Positions 37,600 to 48,299 of a stretch of DNA of 57,390 nt are shown here, one piece after another (within the stretch, counting starts at the first letter, position 1; each line of letters starts with the position of its first letter). Both the position numbers and the translations under genes were made by a program. The stretch is from Saccoglossus kowalevskii. Taxonomy: Eukaryota > Hemichordata > Enteropneusta > Harrimaniidae. Below the pieces are notes generated by a model, which saw only the letters and a program-made list of their open reading frames with translations, ran no database searches and was not told where the DNA came from. The stretch is from assembly GCF_000003605.2 (NCBI RefSeq), contig NW_003139324.1:131644-189033 (forward strand). Reading direction: 5' to 3'.

Positions 37600-38345
37600 T
37601 GCTCGTCTAATTAAATCCATTTTCACAAACACTGAATATAAAGTTAAGCTGCCATCAGGTGTTACTGGCAGCTTTGAATCTACTTTTGGGGGTAAAACAA
37701 GGATGTAACCTGTCCCCAACATTATTCAATATTTCCCTAAATGACCTCTCTAGCATATTTTAGCCTAATATATTTAACCCAGTAATCCTTTAAGCTGTAT
37801 TCAATATACAGATGACCTGGTTCTAGTATCCAACACTGCAGAAGGCCTACAAAATTGCCTTAATAAATTACTGCACTGAATGGAATCTCACTGTAAATAC
37901 AAAGAAAACAAAGATTATGATCTTCAATAAAGGTAGTCGTTTATTGAAAAATAAAAACTTCAAAATAAATAATCAAAATATAAATTCAGTGAAAGAATTC
38001 ATTTACCTTGGGTTAATTTTCACCACCAATGGAAAATTCAAGCTCATCAACCAAATGTTGAAAAATAAAGCTATGAAAACATTATTTACAATAAGAAACG
38101 CTACACTAAGTAATAAAATGTTTGACCAACTTATTCCGCCAATTTTAATGTACGGCTCAGAAATATGGGCCTGTGAATTATTAAATGACAACAATGTTCT
38201 TGGAACAGGTCTGTAGCTCTCTTTATCGTTTTATTCTTGGCGTTAATAAAATGATACCTACAATAGGTATAAGGGGTGAACTTGTTATGTTTCCTATCAA
38301 AATTAAAGCAGATAGTGCCACAACAAAATACTGGCACAGATTTTG
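37600..38345 (+). pseudogene. LINE (non-LTR retrotransposon) reverse-transcriptase fragment
   Basis: After adjusting for frame changes the plus strand reads reverse transcriptase landmarks: KQGCNLSPTLFNISLNDL at about 37693-37748 (frame lost at a five-G run), the catalytic YTDD box (a YADD variant) near 37810 with LVLVSNTAEGLQNCLN, and NTKKTKIM with FIYLGLIF downstream. A late segment reads FILGVNKMIPTIGIRGEL. No endonuclease domain or 3' tail was identified. It is a 5'-truncated, broken copy between genes A and B. Confidence 0.7.
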
Positions 38346-38969
38346 ATGATATGATTTTGAAGAAATGATATGCTGTGAGCTGTTTGTCCGGTCACTTCAG
38401 AGGCGTCTCCGGCGCGCCACCAAGTGGTCTGGCCCGAGCGAGTGCGGATGGCCGCGACAAGCTGATGTGTGCACGAGAGGGAGGGGACTGTACGTAAACA
38501 TTCCAATAACTTCCTTAGTGTATGTGCGCAAAAACGTGCTCGATTTTTTCAGCGGAAACAGGGGGGAGCTAGGTCAGTTACGACATGGATGTACTAACAA
38601 TGGTTACGAAGAGGGAAAATGGCTGGTTTTCACCCCAATTTTAGTCAAAATCGGCTAGTAAGGCATCATGTTACACAGGCCAGTGCTGAGACAGCGCTTC
38701 CTGTGACGACACAACGTGAAAGAGATACGCTCAATGTTCTAGCCGCAAGGAATTCTAAGAAGGAGAATACTTCTGTATGGTACTAGTACCCGAAATTTGT
38801 AACATGTTTATAGAGGAAATTAATTGACACCATCTTATTTCCATTCTTCCCGTTCAGTACCATCATGGGTTCCATCATATCCTCGGCGGAACTAACACCA
38901 TACTATGTGATATAATATTATATCCTGTATCCGTTGAAAATCACGTGACGCGCTACAATATATATTCGT

Positions 38970-39028
38970 GTTGCGCCCTCTGTGTCAAATTTAATTCGAC
39001 GTCTCTCGACAGCAGTCTACAGAGGGCG
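38970..39028. promoter_or_regulatory. facing CGCCCTCTG / CAGAGGGCG pair in the gene B upstream region
   Basis: GCGCCCTCTGTG at about 38974 and ACAGAGGGCG at about 39018 are inverted copies spaced about 35 bp apart, roughly 150-200 bp 5' of the gene B Met. The position suits a promoter element, but the motif also recurs elsewhere as a possible repeat end. Confidence 0.3.
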
Positions 39029-39173
39029 TAACCCACTATAATTATTAACGTAAAAAAAGTGTTTCTCCGTAATTGCTAAACTATGTTTCTTACTATTTTA
39101 GGCAGTCTCGTGTAACTGGAGGTGGTATAAGTCATTTAAATCCAAATTGCACGAGATTTATTCGAAAAATAAT

Positions 39174-41610
39174 ATGGAAAACAAACCGCGTCTACCAATA
39201 GACACACACAAATCTGGATTTGTATACGAAGAATTTCAGAACCCAGACAGAGATCGAGCTATCACGGGAACATTCCAGCAGGGCTTTGCATGGGGAGCAG
39301 CCACAGCAGCTTATCAAATAGAAGGGGCCTGGGACGAGGATGGCAAAGGTACTAGTATTTGGGATACGTTCTCCCACCATGAAGGCAATATCTATGGCAA
39401 CCATAATGGGGATATTGCTTGCGATAGTTACCATAAAATATACCAAGACGTAGAACTCATGAAACAACTTGGGTTGACACACTACCGTTTCTCCATATCA
39501 TGGCCGCGTATTCTGCCAGACGGTACCAATAAGGCAATCAACCAAGCTGGTATTGATTACTATCGGGAATTAATCGATGCATTGTTGGAAGCCAACATTA
39601 AACCTATGGTTACTCTGTACCACTGGGATCTTCCACAGGCACTGCAGGATATAGGTGGATGGGAAAACGACATGATTGTTGTATATTTCAATCAATATGC
39701 CGATGTATGTTTCCGAGAATTCGGAGATAAAGTGAAGCTATGGATTACGTTGAACGAGCCATACGTGGTCGCCGTAGCTGGATATGAAGAAGGGAGATTC
39801 GCTCCAGGATTTGCTCACCAGGGCACTACCGTCTATCGCGTCGGGCATAATCTCCTCAAGTCACATGGCGCTGCCTGGCATACGTACGACGCGAAGTACC
39901 GTAAATCACAACGTGGGGTTGTCGGAATATCATTAAATTCACGGTGGGTTGAAGCGGAGACGGGATCGGCGATGGATTCCAAGGCTGCTGATCGGTTCTT
40001 GCAGTTCAAGCTTGGGTGGTTCGCGAATCCTATCTTCGGCAACGGCGACTATCCGGAAATAATGAAGACGAAAATCGCCAACAAAAGCCGAGCACAGGGA
40101 TTAACGTCATCAAGGCTTCCGAGTTTAAGTAAAGAGGAGCGACTGCTTCTTTCGGGGAGCGCCGATTTCTTGGGAATCAATTACTACACCTCGAAGAAAA
40201 TACGCCACCAAGAGACCAAACTGTTCCCACCCGGGTATGAATCTGATATGGATGTATTGTCGTGGCTTGATGACGCATGGCCAAAGAGTGGCGCCGATTG
40301 GTTGAGACATACCCCATGGGGACTACGAAAACTGTTACAATGGATGAAAGAAGAGTACAGCAATCCAGTCATTTATATCACCGAGAACGGAGTGCCTGAA
40401 CACAGTGATACACAAGCAATGTTAAACGACACATGGCGATCTAAGTATTACTTGTCACATATAAACGAAACACTCAAAGGTAAGCGCCATCTATCGGCAC
40501 GAATAAGTACACAGTACAGCGAAGTGATGCAGGTATCTCAATGTTGTAGCAACAATTTTCAATATAATTTATTTTGATTATTGCGGACTGCCATTGTTGA
40601 TTTAACAATTTTATGTTTATTGGGAGGTATTTAAAATTCGCCATGGATCTACATTCGATTTGTTGTTGTTCTCAACTAATCATAAATTAATACTATCACT
40701 CCCACATTGATAATGGCAAATTGTAGAGTTGTTTCGTGACGTCACCATCCCGGAATATCTGTAACGATATCCCTGGGCACTATTGCTATTAACATTTTCA
40801 TATCACATTTTGAGAGGGGCAAGGGGGATAGCTGGTACAGGTTACATGAAATAAAAACGGCATTTTATGTTTTTTACAGGAAATAAAATGAAAGTTTCAT
40901 TCACAGTAAAAAAAATTCTTACACTTTACAGATAAAGCAAATTCCTCATTACATTTTACATTTGTATAATATTTTTGATAATTTGAGTTTAAGAATCAAA
41001 ATTGGAAATTGCGTTCGAATTACATTTAATTTGCAAAATACTTTATACTCTTACAAAAAATATTTTCGAACGAATTACGGACGACTGGGAACAAAACAGC
41101 TGATTACATTTTACACCTTGCCCATGTCTACGAATTTACGTTTTTTTATTTATTTAAATGACATTACTACGAGAATAAAAACAATTGATTACAGCTTACG
41201 AAAATACCCTTTGCCGACCCTCTTTTAAATCAAAATACATCACCATTTTGGCATTTCACTGGTGCACGCACACATACATAGTACAAAATGAGACTTAAAA
41301 AATGTCAGTGATAAACTATAAACACATCGCTTTTGAGTGCATTGCAGTGTGGCAACTTTATGCAATTTACGAAAGTTTTTCACTGTTGTTTATTGTAGCT
41401 TGGAAATTAGACGGTGTCAACATTGCTGGTTATTTTGCGTGGTCGTTGCTTGATAACTTCGAATGGGCGGATGGATATGCTACTCGATTTGGTCTGCACT
41501 TCGTTCACTTCGACGACCCCGACAGACGGCGACAGCAAAAGGCATCCGCCAAGGTATATGCAGAAATAATACGGAACAACGGATTTCCGGTAGAGAACTC
41601 AGAAATGTAG
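39174..41610 (+). CDS. GH1 gene B: lactase-phlorizin hydrolase/LCTL-like beta-glycosidase
   Basis: 505 residues. Exon 1 CDS is 39174-40479 (donor CTCAAAG|gtaagc); exon 2 is 41399-41610 (acceptor gtttattgtag), with a phase-1 intron as in the paralogues. The frame is open upstream of the Met to an acceptor at about 39101 (cttactattttag), so the exon starts there and an N-terminal extension is possible; I chose the first ATG. Motifs: [22 protein letters not shown] (Glu195; Leu replaces the usual Phe before Asn), YITENG (Glu404), WSLLDNFEW (Glu457). Catalytic residues are intact, so an active retaining glycosidase is inferred. No signal peptide. Residues ~16-196 nearly equal gene A, while the rest is much more divergent. 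The 920-bp intron carries a dispersed repeat. The tail after NNGFP is short (VENSEM). AATAAA lies at 42058. Confidence 0.93.
39219..39756 (+). repeat. gene B copy of the near-identical inverted tract
   Basis: Partner of 35015-35552 in inverse orientation. Differences cluster at PDGTNKA versus PDGTSKT and at the two edges. Confidence 0.85.
40851..41222 (+). repeat. ~370-bp dispersed repeat, copy 2 (in the gene B intron)
   Basis: The same element as 35810-36183, here inside the gene B intron in the sense of the gene. Chance ORFs in both copies encode similar peptides ([13 protein letters not shown] versus IFDNLCLRIKIGN), but no protein domain is recognised. Confidence 0.75.
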
Positions 41611-42650
41611 TGCGGACATGCAAGCTGTGAAATGCAATGAGAAGACTCGTCACCAGCGCAGTCATGAAAATAATACTACTATAATATCCAATGCGACGCC
41701 ACGACTAAATAATACGTGATATATGTAAATTAGTATTCCGCAAAATGCCCAACGACTCGCCAGACACAACTATGCTATACTGAATTGCATGTATCGTCAT
41801 TATTACACACACAATAGTTTCAAGAGTTGTACGTTGCGCCCTCAAGCGTTTGAATATCGTAGATTTGTCAGTTCCGTTACTATTATAAATACTGCTAACA
41901 TTAGCTGACAATTTAAGCGGATTGGGTGACATAGATAACTCTATTACACTTATTCACATCTCGGTGTGTTTTACTTCTTAGCATTCACCACCTGTAATAA
42001 CGTCGCCAATATTCTGTAATGGTCGTTGGCTAGCTATTTAAACAAAATCATGCAAATAATAAATGGTAAGCCATGATAAAAGGTTAATAATGAAGACCGT
42101 AGTTGAATTACAGATTTGATCTTATGATAATGAATCGGGATATTGTAATTTTCTGGTATGAAGCAATATCGTAGTTGTAATAGTAAACAAGAGACGCAAA
42201 TGAAAACGTCACATCCATGTAGGCTTGAAGCCCGATAACCACCTATTTCGCGCGGTCAGTATTGTCCATCACTGACTCGTTACTATTAATTGCGTAAAAT
42301 ACATCGATGCCCTGTCACCACTGTGTCAACGACTTTGTTGACGTGAAACAGCTGTGGACTAAATAACCAATTCATCCCATTCTGACGTATAATTGTTCAA
42401 CATAAATCGTTACAATGTGTCAAAGGGCACGGGAAACGTATAGCACGCCCCATGAAATGAATGCCTATAAATTACGTAATCTTTTTTTTGAAAAGTGACA
42501 CGGGAAATGGTTATCATTCAGAGTTATATTCTGTGATAAATTTGTGTAATATTAAAACTCACTATTAATCGCAGTTTATTTTCTTAAATGTTTAACACTT
42601 CCATGTCGTGTTTTGATTGATATTGTAACTGCGTTTCATGGCGTTCTATA
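41611..42650. other. no gene seen (between B and C)
   Basis: The gene B 3' region with AATAAA at 42058, then AT-rich spacer. There is no ORF with coding character. Confidence 0.4.
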
Positions 42651-42689
42651 TTTACAGTGCACCGAGAAAAAATAATCGTATCGTTCACG

Positions 42690-42987
42690 TCCTCTATTGG
42701 CCCGTGTGGCACTTGCGCATGCGCGGGACCCTCTCTCCTTCTGCCGCAATCTGTGCCAACACGAGCCTTTTCATTTTAACACTAATCCGATCTAGCCTGT
42801 GACACCGGGTGCGCGGAAAATGAGCAAGCTTGTTGTCATAGTGGAATATTCATAAAATTTACTCAGTTGGTCCTTTGTCCTGCTCACCCTGATTGGGCAA
42901 CGTGTCTCCGCCACCGGTTCTGACGCTGGACCATTTCTCTCTGTACGCTGGTGCGAGAATAATTTCTGTTAGTTAATAATTCGAAAT
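42690..42987 (+). promoter_or_regulatory. probable gene C promoter with NRF1-type palindrome
   Basis: The 300 bp before the gene C first exon are richer in CG than their surroundings and contain TGCGCATGCGCG (42714-42725), a perfect match to the NRF1 core GCGCATGCGC. Two inverted CCAAT boxes (attgg, near 42696 and 42892) are also present. No TATA box near the start; a CpG-type promoter is inferred. Confidence 0.5.
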
Positions 42988-43034
42988 ATGGCACTGAGAA
43001 GGGTTTTATGCTTCTGTATCAAACGACTACACTG
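42988..43034 (+). CDS. gene C exon 1 (15 codons plus 2 bases)
   Basis: ATG in the context gaaatATGG, encoding MALRRVLCFCIKRLH, with a perfect donor gtaagt. The phase (2) matches the acceptor at 43703, and the candidate gene D exon 1 has the same phase. Predicted from splice logic, with no transcript evidence. Confidence 0.65.
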
Positions 43035-45252
43035 GTAAGTATCATTCTGACTATCGTAATTACTGTTAGTCATGTACTGGGTGAATCACGATGCGTCGTT
43101 ATAAAACGTTGACGACGCCATCGTGACGACATCGGACAGTTAAATTTTAACCAATTATGATATTATATAACTTTGGGTGCACTTCTGAACATTTGCGGTA
43201 GGAATACCCGTTAGTGAACAGGGGTTTAATCCGTTCGCATTTGTATTTAAGGTATCATGCTATATCGGTGAGTACTTAATGTGGTTAGATTTGACCTCTA
43301 ACCTTTGGGAGTACCGGGAAGAATTCTACTATTGGTAGTATTTTCTATTTCATTAGTTGTATAGGTTATATATTGATAGTATATGCGGTCCATTCGCATG
43401 TACATTTGGTCACCTGAATTCAAAATGGCCAACACATATAATGTTCAAATCAAATATTAGTACTTTGTTCGGCGCCATTTTGAAATGTGATGTATAACAG
43501 TTGCTTGGAGCTATGGGATTTATTGTCATAATATTCAACATTTGGGTTGTTTATTATTATTATTATTATTATTATTATGATACCGTGATTGATAATTAAA
43601 GTGATAAAGCTACAGAATTGTCATTTTTATTTAAAAGGCAAAGCACATAGAACTCATAGATTAGTGATTTCTCATGGTGCATTTTCTATTTATCAACCGT
43701 AGGACCACAACGAGGGCCATTTGGAGATCGTCTTTCTGTTCAAAGATAGCGTTTTGTTTTCTCCTTGGTCTCGTAGTGCTCAGTTACAGGGAGTTAATCA
43801 GAGCTGAACAAAGATACGAGAAGTTTGTATACAGGGAATTCCAAGACCCAGAACGGGACTCCTTTCTTTACGGCACATTCCCGAGTAACTTCTCATGGGG
43901 CGTGGCCACAGCGGCTTATCAGATAGAAGGAGCCTGGAACGAGGACGGGAAAGGTCCCAGTATCTGGGATACTTTCACGCACACACCTGGTCGCACCTAT
44001 AACAACCAGACAGGCGACGTGACATGTGACAGTTACCATCGATATGAAGATGATATCGCAATCATGAAAGAAATGGGGATGAAACATTATCGATTTTCCA
44101 TCGCATGGTCGAGGGTATTCCCGGACGGTACCAGGAATAGAATCAATATGGCGGGGGTTGATTATTACCATAAATTAATCGACGGACTCCTGGCAGCCGG
44201 TATCCAGCCTATGGTGACGTTGTACCATTGGGACCTTCCCCAAGCTCTACAGGACATGGGTGGGTGGGATAACGATATCATGGCCGTGCATTTCGATAAC
44301 TACGCCGACTTCTGTTTCAACGAATATGGCAGCAAGGTAAAACTGTGGATAACATTCAACGAGCCCTACGTCTTCACGAAAGTCGGTCTGGAAACTGGAG
44401 TGCACGCTCCTGGTCTGAAACACCAGGGTACAACGGTGTATAGGGCAGCCCACAACGTCTTAAAGGCCCACGCCAAGGCATGGCACACATACAACGATAG
44501 ATATCGGTCAACGCAGAAGGGGAAGTGTGGTATCACGCTGAACTGCAGCTGGGGCCAGGCCGCCACAGACTCTGAAGAAGACAAAGCGGCAGCTGATCGG
44601 TACATGCAGTTCGGATTTGGATGGTTCGCCCACCCGATCTTCGTGAACGGCGATTACCCGGAAGTCATAAAAGACAAGGTGATGAAGAAAAGTCTAGCCC
44701 AAGGTTTAACAACGTCAAGGTTACCGGAATTTACAGAAGAAGAAAAACAACTATTGAAAGGCACTTCAGATTTCCTCGGTGCTAACTACTATACCGCGGT
44801 GTACGTTTCAGCCAAAGAACGCCAAGCAATGCCACCCGGGTTCTTTAAAGACCAGGACTTCATGACAACAGATGACGAAAATTGGCCAACCAGCGGGGCA
44901 GGGTGGATGAGACCCGTACCCTGGGGATTCCGTAAATTCCTCAACTGGATCAACGAGAATTTCAACAAGCCTGTTATATACATCACAGAGAATGGCGTGG
45001 CCGAACACAGCGAAGATGAACCCATGTTTGAAGACACGTGGAGAATTCAGTACCTCACATCACACGTCAACGAAATGCTGAAAGGTAATGCGTACTCTCC
45101 ACTTACACATAAGCCAAAATAAATTAAAAGTTTACGTGACACGCTCACAAAACAAATCACGTTCACAACAGAAAATTCGATAATAATGTTGTATAGTCGA
45201 TTGTGAAATTTATTTATTGTTTGTTTATTTGTTTGTTTGTATATTTGTTTGC

Positions 45253-45323
<71 letters not shown>

Positions 45324-45608
45324 NNNNNNNNNNNNNNNNNNNNNNNNNNNNNNNNNNNNNNNNNNNNNNNNNNTTTATTTATTTATTTAGCTTACACGTT
45401 GGATGGCATCGACATTCGCGGCTACACTTATTGGTCTCTTATGGACAATCTGGAATGGGCGGAAGGATATGCATCAAGATTCGGTTTATATTATGTTGAC
45501 TTCAAAAACCCAAAGAGACCAAGATTACCCAAGGAATCAGCGTCAGTTTACGCCAAAGTCATTAGAAACAACGGCTTCCCTGAACCTGCGTCCGGAATGT
45601 TATGGTAG
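42988..45608 (+). CDS. GH1 gene C: lactase/LCTL-like beta-glycosidase with signal-anchor N-terminus
   Basis: 548 residues from three exons: 42988-43034 (ATG, donor CACTG|gtaagt), 43703-45084 (acceptor tatttatcaaccgtag, donor CTGAAAG|gtaatg) and 45391-45608. The first junction restores one codon (TG|G, Trp16) in frame. A hydrophobic run (IAFCFLLGLVVLSY, residues 31-44) after basic residues indicates a signal peptide or type II anchor, so the enzyme is probably secretory or membrane-bound. The GH1 domain spans ~57-545: [22 protein letters not shown] (Glu236), YITENG (Glu445), WSLMDNLEW (Glu498; Leu for Phe). Catalytic residues intact. An unspliced start at 43674 would also be in frame but is less likely. 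The second intron holds a TTTA microsatellite and the assembly gap, right up to the acceptor. Confidence 0.92.
43552..43577. repeat. (TTA)n microsatellite in gene C intron 1
   Basis: About nine TTA units in the first intron of gene C. Confidence 0.9.
45212..45390. repeat. (TTTA)n microsatellite with 50-N assembly gap, ending at the gene C 3' splice site
   Basis: TTTA/TTTG units run from about 45212. N occupies 45324-45373, and TTTA resumes until 45390, where tttatttag is the acceptor for exon 3. The true length is unknown. Chance ORFs of (Phe/Ile/Tyr/Leu)n arise here. Confidence 0.9.
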
Positions 45609-45795
45609 TAGTTTATGCGATCCAGATTTTTTTGAAAAAAAAAAACAACAAAACAATTATAGTAATTTTGCTAGAAAGAAGGAGCTGAATTGGATCGTTA
45701 GTTCTCTGGTTTGAATGTTGGTCACCATGGCGACATGGCATGAATTGCAGTCTGTGTATTATGAATTTTTGTTTTTCTGTTAACTGTAATACTCC

Positions 45796-45853
45796 AACTT
45801 GTATAGTGTGAGGCACACTAAACAAACTTGTATAGTGTGAGGCACACTAAACA
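45796..45853. repeat. two perfect 29-bp tandem units, each with a hairpin
   Basis: The unit contains TAGTGTG-AGG-CACACTA, a perfect 7-bp stem with a 3-base loop (45804-45820, and again 29 bp later). It lies 190-245 bp after the gene C stop codon and so is probably in its 3' UTR. Confidence 0.75.
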
Positions 45854-45859
45854 TTCATG

Positions 45860-47149
45860 GCTGGCCGAGTGATTACGATTCCCCTTATTGAATCTGATAC
45901 TGTTATATAGTGTTATATCCGACTTTGGCTCCATGTGTGTCTAGTCAGAACTGGGGGTAAATTTGTCACAGCTCCCCAAACTTACCCTTCTCCCGAGTTA
46001 ACAAGAAAATGAAATTTGACGGAGGATACATTGACAAAAACGTGCATTCATATAATGTGTGTTTTGTGTGAGATAAAGCCAAAACTTTGAAAAACCAATA
46101 TAACCCCCATTTCTTATGTCAGTTTCAAATTCTAAATACAGAAAGTTGGTCGAATATTGATTACAATGCACAATGTACAAAGCCATGGTAACCGTTGCGT
46201 GGCAATTATGTCTGATTTCCTCTAATAATCTATAAATAAAATAGTTCATTGTTAATAGATGACAAATTGGTTTCCTTGGCAACTTTAGACTTAGTTTGCC
46301 CAAAAAAAAATGCTCACCATAATTTCGACGCGCCTTTTGAATGAGTAGCGCCGGTGTACATCAAATTATTATTGTTATTACAGTGCTTAATTCAAATTAT
46401 TCATTCAATCAAATGGTTTTGTCCTGTTATTTACGTATCTGGGACGTGTATGTGTATATATGTGACATGTGATATTATGTCTGACGTGTCATCAGCCTGT
46501 TGTACCAAACCATGTTCTGTTACATGTGTCGTGTACCGGGACTGATTACATTGCATGTCGGATTACGCCGCCATGTTGTATTTTGACGCGGTCCACACGG
46601 GACAATAAAAACAAAAATGAAAAATGTCAAAGCTAATAGCCTTTTCACATTTCCTATCCAATTTGATGATTTTATTTCATTCTTTGTTTTTGTTTACGTT
46701 TTTTTCTCTGAAGCAATTTTTTTCTGTCGGAAAACGACACACAGATTTGTTATTAGGGACATGTCAAACGATATTTACTAGGGTGAAAATATTTGTACAC
46801 AATTCTAGGGGATTACAACTAATGTATTGATCCTACACCGCCCATGTATTCAGTTAGACCGTTTTAATGGATAATAGTAGATAATCACGTCTGTAATGAA
46901 CTGGTCGATGGTACCGACTCATATTTTACAGGTTGACCGTTAGAAACTCTGGCGGTGAATTTGGGGGAAAACATACTTGCCATCAAAGCGGAAACCACGC
47001 ATATATACAGTACCTTTATTTTGAAGACAACATTTCGCAGTTTTTTCTACTTTCTTTCTTCACAGAGTTTATAATGGCCAACCTCCAAGTGACAAAATTA
47101 AAAAAATGTAAATTTGCGTATATTTCCAGTCTGACGATCGTTCAGATTA
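45860..47149. other. no gene seen (downstream of C)
   Basis: AATAAA at 46235 could end the gene C transcript. Otherwise there are only motif-free short ORFs. Confidence 0.4.
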
Positions 47150-47323
47150 ACTGTAGAATACTTTATTTCCGTGGCTTAGAAGTTATTTTCGCTGAATCAG
47201 TGAAAATAGATTCCAGCGAATAAATATTTTTTCCTATAATCAGTGAAAATAAATCCCATACAAAACACCCAAAAAGTCTTTTCAGCGAAAATTAATTCCA
47301 GCTGAAATAAAGTATTTTACAGT
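47150..47323. mobile_element. ~174-bp miniature inverted-repeat element (Tc1/mariner-like ends)
   Basis: Left end ACTGTAGAATACTTTATTTC (47150-47169). The right end is the inverse of ACTGTAAAATACTTTATTTC (47304-47323), one mismatch in 20. Internal text (ttttcgctgaa; cagtgaaaataaatccc) is itself repeated. A flanking TA on each side is near but not exactly at the ends. Small size and no ORF fit a MITE. Confidence 0.75.
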
Positions 47324-47669
47324 GTAGTATTTATCGGTGCAGGTGTCTTAAAAGGTACAAAGTTAGTTGGTGAAAAAGGTGGTTTCAACGCAATGTATGT
47401 TTTGTGCCGAAATGTGTGGCCTTTCTTTGTGTTTTGAAATAAAATAAAATATAATTATTAAGATTACCTGTTTTATTTTTATTTGTTAGTAAATAATCAT
47501 ACAATTTCATATCATATATCATATGCAACGGAAAACTTACGTACGAGAAGTTGTAATAAAGCCACTACTCTACTCTGCTTTGCTCGATATCGTTCGAAAT
47601 AAGGTCCGTTAAATTGGACAAGGTGTTTTTCTAAAATCTGAAAGCCTCACATTTTATTTTAGGGTTAGT

Positions 47670-48296
47670 CAGATTATGTGTTTAAGGCAATAATGGGTAG
47701 TGTTTAGAGCAATATTGGGTAGTGTTTAGGGCATAGTATTTTGGGGCAATAATAGGTACTGTTTAGGACAATAACGGGTAGTATTTGGGACAATAATGGG
47801 CAGTGTTTAGGACCAATAATGGACAGTGTTTAGGGGAATTATGGATAGTGTTTAGGGTAATACTGTAGTATTTGGGTAATAATGGGTAGTGTTTAGGATA
47901 ATATTGTAGTATTTGGGTAATAATGGGTAGTGTTTAGGATAATATTGTAGTATTTGGGTAATAATGGGTAGTGTTTGGGACCAGTAATGGGTAGTGTTTG
48001 GGGGCAATAATGGGCAGTGTTTAGGGCAATAATGGGTAGTGTTTAGAGCAATATTGGGTAGTGTTTAGGGCAATAATGGGTAGTGTTTAGGGCAATAATG
48101 GGTAGTGTTTAGGGCAATAATGGGTAGTGTTTAGGGCAATAATGGGCAGTGTTTAGGGCAATAATGGGTAGTGTTTAGGGCAATATTGGGTAGTGTTTGG
48201 GGGCAATAATGGGTAGTGTTTAGGGCAATAATGGGCAGTGTTTAGGGCAATGATATAGAATTTGGGTAATAATGGGTAGTGTTTAGGCCAATAACA
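47670..48296. repeat. 22-bp minisatellite, ~28 copies
   Basis: The unit is AATAATGGGTAGTGTTTAGG plus GC, with variants (gggcagtg; a shorter tgtagtatttgggtaa form around 47860-47960). It contains TTTAGGG and GGG runs on one strand. Non-coding. Confidence 0.9.
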
Positions 48297-48299
48297 TAT

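Noticed and set aside
38365-38658. 97-codon plus ORF (MICCELFVRSLQRR)
   Set aside because: It overlaps the end of the LINE fragment, has no domain, and has no splice link to gene B.
39147-39173. TTG-initiated extension of gene B
   Set aside because: Nuclear genes rarely start at TTG. The open frame upstream is explained by exon sequence back to the 39101 acceptor.
40480-40577. Read-through of gene B exon 1 to a stop at 40577
   Set aside because: The donor gtaagc follows AAAG exactly where A, C and D splice, and the conserved last exon is found at 41399.
43674-43702. ATG at 43674 as the start of gene C
   Set aside because: It lies in the pyrimidine-rich acceptor region. Exon 42988-43034 has a perfect donor and matching phase.
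45203-45499. Phe/Ile/Tyr/Leu-rich ORFs across the N gap
   Set aside because: They are translations of the TTTA microsatellite with gap bases; only the 3' part is real (gene C exon 3).
47670-48296. Interstitial telomere block
   Set aside because: TTTAGGG occurs only once per 22-bp unit, not as consecutive hexamers or heptamers; it is a minisatellite.
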